Positions 12,046-18,242 of a DNA stretch of 20,543 bases are shown piece by piece. A model generated the notes under the pieces. It saw nothing but the letters and a program-made list of their open reading frames with translations. It ran no database searches and had not been told where the DNA came from. The position numbers were made by a program, and so were the translations under genes. This DNA is from a virus: positions 1-20,543 of IMG/VR virus record IMGVR_UViG_3300010334_000354; one strand, given 5' to 3'. Each line of letters starts with the position of its first letter. Positions within the stretch are counted from its first letter, which is position 1.

Positions 12046-12073
12046 TTGACATTTTTTGTAGATGTATTATTAG
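12046..12073 (+). promoter_or_regulatory. early promoter before the secreted protein pair
   Basis: TTGACA 12046-12051 with the usual T run. The -10 is less certain: TATTAG 12068-12073 gives 16 bp spacing. AAAGGG before ATG 12106 is the ribosome site. The conserved GGAATGGAG leader is absent. Confidence 0.65.
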
Positions 12074-12105
12074 TTATATTATAATATGTAGAAAGGGAAT
12101 TGATT

Positions 12106-12468
12106 ATGAAATTGTTTCTTGGTTTGGCAATGATTTCTATTGCTACTTCTGCTAATGCTGCTTCGGTTACTGATAAGGACTTTCTAAGGATAATTGCAAA
12201 ATATGAAGCAATTGAAAATACAAAGCATAAGACAGTTACCAAGTATGAAGCAAGTCAAAATACAAGATATAAAGCAAATGTCAATCCTGTTAATGTTGTA
12301 AAATATAAACCAGATATCACACCCGTTAATTTCACAAGTCAAAATGCAAGGTATGAAGCAATGCAAAATGCTCAAGCTGCAGTTAATGCTGCTAATGAAG
12401 CTCGTGCTGAAATGGCTAAGTTTAAATTGAGACGCAATAGAAAAAGGGTACTTAATGCTTTTAACTGA
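12106..12468 (+). CDS. small secreted protein with YEA/QN repeats
   Basis: A 120-residue protein with a clear Sec signal peptide: MK, a hydrophobic core LFLGLAMISIATS, and an ANA-AS cleavage site after about residue 18. I chose ATG 12106, since the TTG at 12100 would add two residues before the basic start. The mature part is polar and repeats a loose unit (KYEAIENTKHK, KYEASQNTRYKA, ARYEAMQNAQAA), ending in a basic tail. It probably acts in the periplasm. The last 14 bases overlap the next gene, suggesting a functional pair. No family recognised. Confidence 0.72.
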   Translation: MKLFLGLAMISIATSANAASVTDKDFLRIIAKYEAIENTKHKTVTKYEASQNTRYKANVNPVNVVKYKPDITPVNFTSQNARYEAMQNAQAAVNAANEARAEMAKFKLRRNRKRVLNAFN

Positions 12469-13480
12469 TTTTATTACTTTTTTATTTGTAAGTACTTCAC
12501 CTCAACCCTTGGTGACTATTAGACTTGATAGACTACCTCATACAGTAGAAAAGTACAAGTACGTTAACTTTAAACCTGTTATTGCGGCAGGTATTGGTAA
12601 GACTTCGCTGAATTATCTGGGCTTTAGTGGTTCAGTCCCTTCTGAAGGTTCTATTGACTGGAATAAGAATCTTAAGAAACTTTGGGCTCAAAAACTAAAA
12701 ATTCAAGATGTGAGTTCTGCTACAAAAAAATCATTTACAAAGATAACATATAGTTACATTTCCAGTCCTGCGGAAATAATGACTATAGAAAAACATATAC
12801 GATTACTTGATAATCATCTAAGTAATGTCAAATCTTCCATTAAATGGGCTAACTTATGTTCTGACTCACATCTCTCTAAGGGGTGTGAGTCATTTAAGCA
12901 AGCTTCACTCTCAATTGATGGTACAATGCTCACAGCATACTCGATGACTGAAATTATGCCATATCAAATTGGACGTCAGAATTACGAGATGATGAATCTC
13001 TACATGCGCTATGCTGGTCGAAACTATTTAGATAAGATTCCGTCATTGGGTGACCCACTACTTAGTATGGGACGATATCAATTCACTTCGTATGCTTTAG
13101 GTAATGATAAAGATGGACCTCGAAGTGCTAACAAGATTGCAAAGTACTCAGATTATCCAATTCCTCAGTCTGTGATTAGACTTAAGGGTCTTTCAAGTGA
13201 TCGCGCAGCATACTACTTTTCAGTCTATAACATTCGGTCATTATTTAAAGATATGTCTGCTGTACAGATTCTAAACTATAATCGGTTTTGCCGAGGTAAA
13301 GAATCTCTGACTGAGTACATTGCTACGGCACATCACAATCCTAGCAACGCCAAACGCAATATGATTCGATGGATTGATGGGAAATGCAAAAAACCTCTTG
13401 TCACATATCTGACCGGTGATCTTCCGCTCTATGCTAAGAAGACGTCAATAAATTACGTCGAGCTAAAAAATCGCATTTAA
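12455..13480 (+). CDS. possible lysozyme-like or transglycosylase-like protein
   Basis: A 341-residue protein with a hydrophobic N-terminus (MLLTDFITFLFVSTSP) that could be a weak export signal or anchor. Residues about 180-215 include MTEIMPYQIG and SLGDPLLSMGRYQFTSYALG. Later TEYIATAHHNPSNAKRNMIRW occurs. These recall, in order, the catalytic Glu, the 'S-G-xQ' segment and the 'AYNAGPG..V.RW' segment of SLT-type lytic transglycosylases. The match is loose and not proven. ATG 12455 follows AAAAAGGG and overlaps the secreted-protein gene. If correct, the pair may act on the cell wall during infection or lysis. A 9-bp perfect inverted repeat lies inside the gene at 12862-12892. Confidence 0.6.
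   Translation: MLLTDFITFLFVSTSPQPLVTIRLDRLPHTVEKYKYVNFKPVIAAGIGKTSLNYLGFSGSVPSEGSIDWNKNLKKLWAQKLKIQDVSSATKKSFTKITYSYISSPAEIMTIEKHIRLLDNHLSNVKSSIKWANLCSDSHLSKGCESFKQASLSIDGTMLTAYSMTEIMPYQIGRQNYEMMNLYMRYAGRNYLDKIPSLGDPLLSMGRYQFTSYALGNDKDGPRSANKIAKYSDYPIPQSVIRLKGLSSDRAAYYFSVYNIRSLFKDMSAVQILNYNRFCRGKESLTEYIATAHHNPSNAKRNMIRWIDGKCKKPLVTYLTGDLPLYAKKTSINYVELKNRI
12862..12892 (+). repeat. perfect inverted repeat inside the coding region
   Basis: TGACTCACA (12862-12870) and TGTGAGTCA (12884-12892) are exact inverse complements separated by 13 bases. The stem could form in mRNA. No T tract follows. Confidence 0.55.
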
Positions 13481-13536
13481 CTTTAAAAATCGTTTGACAT
13501 TTTTGTTGGTCCGTGGTAGACTAAACTATAAGGAAT
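13481..13536 (+). repeat. 56-base direct repeat, copy 1 (promoter cassette)
   Basis: By eye this is identical over 56 bases to 14237-14292, running from the end of the upstream gene through TTGACA, TGGTAGACT and AAGGAAT. A third, shorter version at 16144 shares the first 23 bases. Confidence 0.8.
13494..13522 (+). promoter_or_regulatory. early promoter, cassette copy 1
   Basis: TTGACA 13494-13499, 17 bp spacing, TAGACT 13517-13522 with TGG before it (extended -10). The leader to ATG 13547 reads AAGGAATAGAG, slightly changed from the common GGAATGGAG. Confidence 0.87.
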
Positions 13537-13546
13537 AGAGATCGAA

Positions 13547-13846
13547 ATGTCTAAGTTTGAAAAAGATAACTTCGAATACTTTGGTGGATACCTTCATTAT
13601 CTCATTGGTGGTCATACTATGGACTGCGAACGTAAGTTTGTAGCTCGGTTCAAACATCGTGGTCCTGTTACCAAGGGTAAGTTTGTAGCTGTTCTTAAGA
13701 AGCATTACTCGGTTGAAGATTACTTTGCCAAGCTTGATGCTGGTCGTGCTCCTCTTCAAATTCTTGAAGAGGATGGTCATCTGGTCTTCCATCCCAGTGC
13801 TGATGGAAAGCGTGCATTCTTTGTTCTTTGTGGAAAGGTTCTCTAA
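13547..13846 (+). CDS. hypothetical early protein
   Basis: A 99-residue soluble protein beginning MSKFEKDNFEYFGGYLHYLI. It includes KFVARFKHRGPVTKGKFVAV, LKKHYSVEDYFAKLDAGRAP and a C-terminal HPSADGKRAFFVLCGKVL. Mixed alpha/beta character and basic patches are visible, but no motif or family. The promoter leader places ATG 13547 firmly. The stop shares bases with the next ATG (CTAATG), so the two are coupled. Short early proteins of this sort often modify host functions (general expectation, not shown here). Confidence 0.8.
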   Translation: MSKFEKDNFEYFGGYLHYLIGGHTMDCERKFVARFKHRGPVTKGKFVAVLKKHYSVEDYFAKLDAGRAPLQILEEDGHLVFHPSADGKRAFFVLCGKVL

Positions 13847-14022
13847 TGAATTGGTTCTACTTTCCTCAGACTGTTTATATTGAAGCCCATAAGGCCTTTA
13901 TGGAAAAGACTGGAGCTAAGCCATCTGAGATGGAAGCGTATTCACTGAAAGATCCTGCGTGGTTTATCGAGGTCGTCTTTGCCCACTTGGATGGGACTGA
14001 CTTTCCTGAAATGAAAGGTTAA
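13846..14022 (+). CDS. small hypothetical protein
   Basis: A 58-residue protein starting at ATG 13846, one base into the upstream TAA. An earlier in-frame ATG at 13828 lies in the preceding gene and has no ribosome site. It starts MNWFYFPQTVYIEAHKAFME, and its middle (EKTGAKPSEMEAYSLKDPAW) and end (FIEVVFAHLDGTDFPEMKG) are soluble. Function unknown. It is the second gene in the cistron from the 13494 promoter. Confidence 0.72.
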   Translation: MNWFYFPQTVYIEAHKAFMEKTGAKPSEMEAYSLKDPAWFIEVVFAHLDGTDFPEMKG

Positions 14023-14029
14023 GTTTAAT

Positions 14030-14242
14030 ATGAAAAAGATTATTAGTTATAATATGCTCGATTGGGGAAAATTTACTCTTGGTCGAGTAGTCCAGCTTCG
14101 TACTGCTACAGATTCGTATCTCGGTCACATTACGGGCTTTAAGCTTGTCGAGCTTGATACTTATTTTGATACAGTTGTGATGGTCAAGTGGTGTGACGGG
14201 CAAGAATATGCAGTTCATCCTACAGATGTTATTCTTCTTTAA
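14030..14242 (+). CDS. small beta-rich protein (SH3-like?)
   Basis: A 70-residue protein with alternating strands: FTLGRVVQLRTATDSYLGHI, TGFKLVELDTYF, DTVVMVKWCDGQEYAVHPTD, VILL. This pattern of short strands ending in a 'V.W.DG.E..V.P.D' motif recalls small SH3- or KOW-like barrels that bind nucleic acid or proteins. The inference is from the pattern only. Weak AAGTTTAAT precedes the ATG, so it is probably translated as the third gene behind the 13494 promoter. It ends in the copy-2 promoter cassette. Confidence 0.72.
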   Translation: MKKIISYNMLDWGKFTLGRVVQLRTATDSYLGHITGFKLVELDTYFDTVVMVKWCDGQEYAVHPTDVILL

Positions 14243-14292
14243 AAATCGTTTGACATTTTTGTTGGTCCGTGGTAGACTAAACTATAAGGAAT
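14237..14292 (+). repeat. 56-base direct repeat, copy 2 (promoter cassette)
   Basis: Identical to 13481-13536 by eye. The first base after it differs (G here, A in copy 1). The repeat begins within the last codons of the upstream gene in both places, as if the cassette had been copied as a unit. Confidence 0.8.
14250..14278 (+). promoter_or_regulatory. early promoter, cassette copy 2
   Basis: TTGACA 14250-14255, 17 bp spacing, TAGACT 14273-14278 in extended -10 context. The leader has the full GGAATGGAG before ATG 14303. Confidence 0.87.
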
Positions 14293-14302
14293 GGAGATTG
14301 AC

Positions 14303-14473
14303 ATGGACGGATTTTGGATTATTCTTGAAGGTGTTGGCGGTGAACTTGATCGTGAGTTCGTTCGTGAAGGTGACGACGTTGCATCGGCACTCAAGGAATT
14401 GCTTGATGGTGATTGGTCTAATCTTGATGCTGGAGATAAGATCTCTATCGTTGTTGGTTGGACCGAACTTTAA
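14303..14473 (+). CDS. small acidic protein
   Basis: A 56-residue acidic protein starting at ATG 14303, six bases after the GGAG. The ATG at 14291 is part of the conserved leader and would overlap the ribosome site. It reads MDGFWIILEGVGGELDREFV, then EGDDVASALKELLDGDWSNL and KISIVVGWTEL: a likely helix between two strands. No family recognised. Strong acidity is common in phage proteins that mimic DNA or bind host enzymes, but that is only a thought. Confidence 0.72.
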   Translation: MDGFWIILEGVGGELDREFVREGDDVASALKELLDGDWSNLDAGDKISIVVGWTEL

Positions 14474-14485
14474 AGGATTTTGATC

Positions 14486-14764
14486 ATGACTAATCATATA
14501 TCTAGCCGTAAACGTAATACCGGAGAAGTTCCTGCATCAATTGGAATTATCCAACGTTCAAAAGAAAAGTCGTTCGAAGTTTTTGATAATCTTCCCCCAG
14601 AAATTAGAGCTATTCTTCGGGATGCTCCACACAATGCTAATTTTCGAAGTGCTAATCCTCTGTATCTACCTACTGCGGAAACCTTGCGTAAAAATCTAAA
14701 AGAACAAAGCCGAGCAATTATTCTTGCAAATTACGGACCAGATCATCCTGCTCTGGCTGTATAA
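14486..14764 (+). CDS. DUF6525-like hypothetical protein
   Basis: A 92-residue protein starting at ATG 14486 (AAAGGA upstream) rather than TTG 14480. The central block FEVFDNLPPEIRAILRDAPH, followed by N-A-N-F, resembles a small family seen in alphaproteobacterial phages and mobile elements that I remember as DUF6525 ('YD-LP-P-R--L--A--'). Function unknown. It is basic at the N-terminus (SRKRNTGEV). If the family memory is right, it adds slight support for an alphaproteobacterial host. It follows the 14303 gene by 12 bases in the same cistron. Confidence 0.65.
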   Translation: MTNHISSRKRNTGEVPASIGIIQRSKEKSFEVFDNLPPEIRAILRDAPHNANFRSANPLYLPTAETLRKNLKEQSRAIILANYGPDHPALAV

Positions 14765-14769
14765 AATGG

Positions 14770-14798
14770 TTTACTTTTTTCTCAATATAGATTATAAG
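14770..14798 (+). promoter_or_regulatory. variant early promoter before RNA ligase 1
   Basis: TTTACT 14770-14775, then TTTTTCTC, 17 bp spacing, TATAAG 14793-14798. It keeps the T run and spacing of the other early promoters but has a weaker -35. AAAGGG lies before ATG 14822. Confidence 0.6.
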
Positions 14799-14821
14799 AA
14801 ACTATATTGAAAGGGATTGTT

Positions 14822-16039
14822 ATGAAGTACGAATTTCCTATCATTCAGAATATCTCGGAAGTCCTTGCTGCTATCGAAGGGCACGACGAGATCACTGTCG
14901 CAAAGCGTGACGGTTATACCATCATTAATTATGCAGTTGTGATGGAGGATACGTTCCCTCCTGTGAATGTCGCTGGTGGATCAGCTAAGATGCGTGCAGA
15001 GCGTTCTAGGCACGACGCACTTCGTCGTGAATGTCGTGGTCTTGTCTTTGATAACGAGACTGGTGCGATTCTTCGTCGTCCTTATCACAAGTTCTTTAAT
15101 GTCAACGAGCGTGAGGAAACTCTTGCTTCGCATGTAGATCTTTCGGTTGGTCATGCTATACTTGAGAAGCTTGACGGCTCTATGATTGCTCCTTTCATTT
15201 TCAATGGTGAACTTATCTGGGGCACTCGTTTGTGTTCGCAGGACTTTCATGATGACGTTGCTGCTTTTGTGAAGAATAATTGGGTATATGCTGCGTTTGC
15301 GGAAAATATAATTCAAAACGGATTTACTCCTATCTTTGAGTGGCACAGCCAAAAGAACCGCATCGTTCTTGATTATGGTTCAGATGAACAGTTGATTTTG
15401 ACTGCCGTTCGCAATATGAGTAACGGCGCGTATGTCAATTATAACGTTCTTCGTGATTGGGCACTTACAAATGGAATTCCTTATGTTCGGGCTTATGATC
15501 CTCAGACTGATATGAAGGAGTTTCTTGACTATGTGCGCGACCTCAAGGATGTAGAAGGCTTCGTTGTCCGCTTTGATGATGGTCATATGCTGAAGCTTAA
15601 GTGCGACTGGTACGTCCAGATCCACAAGGCAAAGGAAGCTATTCTTCAGGATCGCAACATTGTTGAGTTGATCTTGGATGGCAAGCTTGACGATATCAAG
15701 GCTCATCTTTTGGACGATGACCGTGATCGTTTGACTAAGTTCGAGAATGACTTCAATAAGATCATTCGTCCTTTGGCTTTGAGCATCGTTGTTCAAGTTT
15801 CAAACTGTCAGCGAATTGGTAATATGGACCGTAAGACTTTTGCTCTTGATTACGCTCCTAAGATGGATGCTTTCAGTCGCCCTATTGCCTTCTCGATGTG
15901 GGATGACGTACAGTACACTGATGCTGTTGATCTTTGCGAAGTGAAGGTTCGGGCTTCTATCCGTAACAGCCTTGGTCGTACTGTGAAGTATGAAGCTATT
16001 CGTGATGTCTGGTTTCCTGGGTTGAGCTACAATGCTTAA
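14822..16039 (+). CDS. rnlA: RNA ligase 1 (RnlA/Rnl1-like)
   Basis: A 405-residue ATP-dependent RNA ligase (T4 Rnl1 is 374). Motif I is E115-K116-L-D-G-S, with K116 as the adenylated lysine. Upstream, ECRGLVFDNETGAILRRPYH and KFFNVNE match the typical N-terminal Rnl1 blocks. Later FEWHS (motif III region), EGFVVRF (motif IV) and LKLKCDWY (motif V) are all present, so it should be active. T4 Rnl1 reseals tRNA cut in the anticodon loop by host defence nucleases such as PrrC, after end healing by polynucleotide kinase. Here a kinase domain lies 500 bases downstream. ATG 14822 is supported by AAAGGG. An upstream TTG at 14807 is not. Confidence 0.93.
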   Translation: MKYEFPIIQNISEVLAAIEGHDEITVAKRDGYTIINYAVVMEDTFPPVNVAGGSAKMRAERSRHDALRRECRGLVFDNETGAILRRPYHKFFNVNEREETLASHVDLSVGHAILEKLDGSMIAPFIFNGELIWGTRLCSQDFHDDVAAFVKNNWVYAAFAENIIQNGFTPIFEWHSQKNRIVLDYGSDEQLILTAVRNMSNGAYVNYNVLRDWALTNGIPYVRAYDPQTDMKEFLDYVRDLKDVEGFVVRFDDGHMLKLKCDWYVQIHKAKEAILQDRNIVELILDGKLDDIKAHLLDDDRDRLTKFENDFNKIIRPLALSIVVQVSNCQRIGNMDRKTFALDYAPKMDAFSRPIAFSMWDDVQYTDAVDLCEVKVRASIRNSLGRTVKYEAIRDVWFPGLSYNA

Positions 16040-16142
16040 TCCCAGAAAACTCAAGCGCAACGATGTGGTAATCGAACGGCTCAATCGAGGTTATGCTGAT
16101 GGTGGTAAGAAAGCCAGAGACATTCTAGAAAAGAAAGTCTAA
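16032..16142 (+). CDS. 36-residue basic protein overlapping rnlA
   Basis: ATG 16032 overlaps the last 8 bases of rnlA. The peptide is basic and helical-looking (MLNPRKLKRNDVVIERLNRG, then KKARDILEKKV). It ends just before the third cassette-type promoter. No family recognised. It lacks a clear ribosome site and would rely on coupling to rnlA. It is real if translation is coupled, otherwise a chance frame. Confidence 0.5.
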   Translation: MLNPRKLKRNDVVIERLNRGYADGGKKARDILEKKV

Positions 16143-16155
16143 GCTTAAAAATCGT

Positions 16156-16184
16156 TTGACATTTTTCCACAACCATGGTAGACT
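16156..16184 (+). promoter_or_regulatory. early promoter, partial cassette copy
   Basis: TTGACA 16156-16161, TTTTT, 17 bp spacing, TAGACT 16179-16184 in TGGTAGACT context. Upstream bases CTTAAAAATCG match the 56-base cassette. The leader is shorter (GAGGAAT) before ATG 16204. Confidence 0.85.
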
Positions 16185-16203
16185 AAATTATGAGGAATCT
16201 GAT

Positions 16204-16377
16204 ATGAACGCGTGGCTCTTTTCACTGCTTGGTGGATATCTTGTCCTTGATGTTGTCGCATCGTTTCTTTACGCAGGCAAACCACTTGCAGTTATCTTTG
16301 TCTCACTGTTTCTGATTAATTTTCTTTGGTCAATGATTATAGTCATTTTCGGGTTGCTTTGTGGAGAGGAACGCTAA
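16204..16377 (+). CDS. two-span membrane protein
   Basis: A 57-residue hydrophobic protein with segments at about 4-22 (WLFSLLGGYLVLDVVASFL) and 27-51 (LAVIFVSLFLINFLWSMIIV). The C-terminus is short and charged (CGEER). ATG 16204 is set by the promoter leader. The longer upstream frame runs through the promoter and is not real. Unknown function. Its TAA overlaps the next ATG. Confidence 0.75.
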   Translation: MNAWLFSLLGGYLVLDVVASFLYAGKPLAVIFVSLFLINFLWSMIIVIFGLLCGEER

Positions 16378-16544
16378 TGTTTGAATATCTTAAGCGCGGA
16401 CATGAAGGTCGATATGATTTTGTTTCGTCTCAAGAACTAAATCGACTTGGCTCAGAAGGTTGGGAACTGGTTTCAGTTGTCATATCTCGAGTTCAGGATG
16501 TAGAACAGATGATTTACTTTTTTAAGCGTGGATTAGTTCATTGA
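16377..16544 (+). CDS. DUF4177-like small protein
   Basis: A 55-residue protein starting at ATG 16377 (TAATG overlap, GGAGAGG upstream). The pattern YDFVSSQELNRLGSEGWELV, then SVV and a final YFFKRG, matches the DUF4177 signature 'LN-LG-EGWELVSV...-FKR', a short beta-alpha-beta module of unknown function found in bacteria and phages. The upstream in-frame ATG at 16326 lies within the membrane-protein gene and is rejected. The stop overlaps the TTG start of the kinase gene. Confidence 0.78.
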   Translation: MFEYLKRGHEGRYDFVSSQELNRLGSEGWELVSVVISRVQDVEQMIYFFKRGLVH

Positions 16545-17017
16545 ATAAGACTTGTACCTTTCTGATTGGTGTTCCAGCGTCGGGTAAGTCGACTTGGATT
16601 AAGAACAATGTTGACTTTAAGAAAGTCAAGGTCATCTCGACTGACGATATTCTTGACCAAATTGCTGCCGTTCAGGGTAAGACTTACAATGAGGTCTTTA
16701 AGGATCACATTGCTGATGCGGAAAAGCAGATGTTTAATGAACTTGAACTGGCAATGATAATACACAAGGACATTGTGATTGATCGTACCAATCTCAACAG
16801 AAAGGCTAGGAATCGCTTCCTGCTGCGGATGAAGGATAATGGATATACCTTCCATGCTATCATCTTCCCTACTCCAGGCGACGTTGAGTGGCGTAGACGC
16901 CTGGATTCTCGTCCAGGCAAGACCATTCCCGAGTTTATTCTTAAGAATATGAAGGAAGGTTTTCAGCCTATCTCGGATGATGAAGGGTTTTCCTCAGTTA
17001 AGATTAATGGGATTTAA
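16541..17017 (+). CDS. polynucleotide 5'-kinase domain protein (PseT N-domain-like)
   Basis: A 158-residue P-loop kinase. Walker A is G10-V-P-A-S-G-K16-S17-T, followed by STD35D with Asp35 at the same place as the catalytic Asp35 of T4 polynucleotide kinase. DRTNLNRKARNRFL matches DTNLNPERR, and DSRPGKTIPEFILKNMKEGF matches the T4 KRGTKAVPIDVLRSMYKSM lid. It would phosphorylate 5'-OH ends of RNA or DNA. T4 PseT has about 301 residues with a C-terminal 3'-phosphatase. That domain is absent, so 3'-end healing must come from elsewhere if this is a repair enzyme. The start is TTG 16541, overlapping the previous stop as TTGA. No better start lies before the P-loop. Confidence 0.85.
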   Translation: MNKTCTFLIGVPASGKSTWIKNNVDFKKVKVISTDDILDQIAAVQGKTYNEVFKDHIADAEKQMFNELELAMIIHKDIVIDRTNLNRKARNRFLLRMKDNGYTFHAIIFPTPGDVEWRRRLDSRPGKTIPEFILKNMKEGFQPISDDEGFSSVKINGI

Positions 17018-17488
17018 ATGAACATCACAGTTACTGGTACTAACGAACATTTCAGTAAATTGTTAATTGAGGCTGCTAACTTTTTTGCTAATATTCTAAT
17101 GGACCCTCGTATGGTTCGCAATCTTAATATTGAAGTAGAAGTTGACAAAAATTCAGATTATGAAGGTGAGTGTATTGACGAGGAAGGAACTAAAAATCCC
17201 CGTTGGTTCACCATTAGTCTTAAACAACAAGAACTTGAGGATATGATTAGAGTTCTTGCACATGAGATGGTTCATGTCAAACAGCATGCCAAGAACGAAC
17301 TTCAATCTGGGTATGTAGTTCCTGCCCGAGGTGGTCTAAAGATTACTTCTAAGTGGAAAGGTACTCTTTGGAAACCTAAGCGGCAGGAAGATCCTTACTT
17401 TGACAGCCCTTGGGAGCTGGAGGCGTACGGTAAGGAAGTCGGTCTTTTTCAGCGATATATAACTTTTCGAGATAAACTTATAAAATGA
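17018..17488 (+). CDS. SprT-like zinc metalloprotease
   Basis: A 156-residue protein with the zincin motif H82-E83-M-V-H86 in VLAHEMVHVKQHAK and a later SPWELEAYGKE, the third-ligand helix pattern seen in SprT-like proteins. Eukaryotic SPRTN cleaves DNA-protein crosslinks. The role of phage and bacterial SprT-like proteins is mostly unknown. The start ATG directly follows the kinase stop. Lying between the kinase and RnlB genes suggests co-expression with nucleic-acid repair, but not a shared pathway. It ends one base before an early promoter (TGAGTTGACA). Confidence 0.85.
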   Translation: MNITVTGTNEHFSKLLIEAANFFANILMDPRMVRNLNIEVEVDKNSDYEGECIDEEGTKNPRWFTISLKQQELEDMIRVLAHEMVHVKQHAKNELQSGYVVPARGGLKITSKWKGTLWKPKRQEDPYFDSPWELEAYGKEVGLFQRYITFRDKLIK

Positions 17489-17489
17489 G

Positions 17490-17518
17490 TTGACATTTTT
17501 CCTGGAATGGATTATACA
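17490..17518 (+). promoter_or_regulatory. early promoter before the 17544 gene
   Basis: TTGACA 17490-17495, TTTTT, 17 bp spacing, TATACA 17513-17518. The leader CTATAGGGAATGGAG before ATG 17544 is close to the common form. Confidence 0.83.
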
Positions 17519-17543
17519 TAATCTATAGGGAATGGAGATTGAT

Positions 17544-17765
17544 ATGAAAACTTTCACTTTTACCGCTGAACAGATCAAAGATATCTATCGGGCTGGAATT
17601 GCTCATGGTGGAGATGAAGCAACTGCATATGAACATGGTAGTTCTACTCATCGTGATCAGTTTGAAAACTGTGTCGATGCAGTGTTTGACATTGTCAACG
17701 ATGGTAAATCTTGGAAAAATTATGATTATGTCACTTGGAATACTGTCAAAGAGTGGTTCAAATGA
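17544..17765 (+). CDS. hypothetical early protein
   Basis: A 73-residue protein starting at ATG 17544 behind GGAG. The ATG at 17532 is in the leader. It reads MKTFTFTAEQIKDIYRAGIA, then HGGDEATAYEHGSSTH and FENCVDAVFDIVN, ending with YDYVTWNTVKEWFK. It is probably mostly helical. The AEQIxxIYxAGI-G.xEA pattern looks like a widespread phage hypothetical family, but I cannot name it. The stop overlaps the next ATG (ATGA). Confidence 0.75.
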   Translation: MKTFTFTAEQIKDIYRAGIAHGGDEATAYEHGSSTHRDQFENCVDAVFDIVNDGKSWKNYDYVTWNTVKEWFK

Positions 17766-18028
17766 CTGAAGTCTTTGCAGTTAGGTTCTTTGAAAAGTAT
17801 GATGATAGAGCGATTTTAGGTAAAACTAAAGAAGAAATTTTTGCCAAGATTTTGAAAGAACGAATTGAAGATACATATGATGGATCTTCTGACTCAATTT
17901 GGTATGAAGATGAAACCGAACACGCACTTTATATGCTCAATTCAGGTCAGGCCGAACAATTTATGACTAGTAGAATTGATTATGAGTACGAAAATTGGGA
18001 ATTTATCAATTTGGAGGAAGTTCGATGA
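17762..18028 (+). CDS. hypothetical acidic protein
   Basis: An 88-residue acidic protein starting at ATG 17762 inside the upstream stop (ATGA). It begins MTEVFAVRFFEKYDDRAILG and includes KTKEEIFAKILKERIEDTYD and a DYEYENWEFINLEEVR end. Several Tyr, Asp and Glu clusters are visible but no catalytic motif. It is the second gene of the 17490 cistron and overlaps the next start, so it is coupled on both sides. Confidence 0.74.
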   Translation: MTEVFAVRFFEKYDDRAILGKTKEEIFAKILKERIEDTYDGSSDSIWYEDETEHALYMLNSGQAEQFMTSRIDYEYENWEFINLEEVR

Positions 18029-18228
18029 TTGATATTAAGACTATCAAGATTGGTGACAAAGTTAAGGCTACCGAAGTTTGTGGTTATATTGAAGATGGAC
18101 TTAAGCTAGGTACAGTTGGGATAGTTGTGGACCTTTATCCGGATTATTGTCCATACCCCTTTGTTGTACTATTTGAGGGGCATTTGCATAATTCGGCATG
18201 CAGTGAAAAAGAACTTGAGCTTGTCTAA
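18025..18228 (+). CDS. small SH3/KOW-like protein
   Basis: A 67-residue protein starting at ATG 18025, overlapping the upstream TGA, with GGAGG ahead. The sequence TIKIGDKVKATEVCGYIEDG, LKLGTVGIVVDLYP, YPFVVLFEGH has the 'GDKV...G..GIV......VLFE' shape of small KOW- or SH3-like beta barrels. These bind nucleic acids or proteins in other contexts. The function here is unknown. It precedes the RnlB gene by 14 bases and probably shares its transcript. Confidence 0.75.
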   Translation: MIDIKTIKIGDKVKATEVCGYIEDGLKLGTVGIVVDLYPDYCPYPFVVLFEGHLHNSACSEKELELV

Positions 18229-18242
18229 GAAAGGTCAAACAG

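Noticed and set aside
14291-14302. Earlier in-frame ATG starts within the early leaders (also 3563, 7581, 17532)
   Set aside because: These ATGs are part of the ATGGAG leader that supplies the ribosome site, so the ATG about 12 bases downstream is the better start in each case.
15380-15796. Long antisense open frame across RNA ligase 1 (and others at 14981-15352, 18845-19171, 2215-2538)
   Set aside because: These lie opposite well-supported genes, have no ribosome site or promoter, and their translations show no domain. They result from codon bias on the coding strand.
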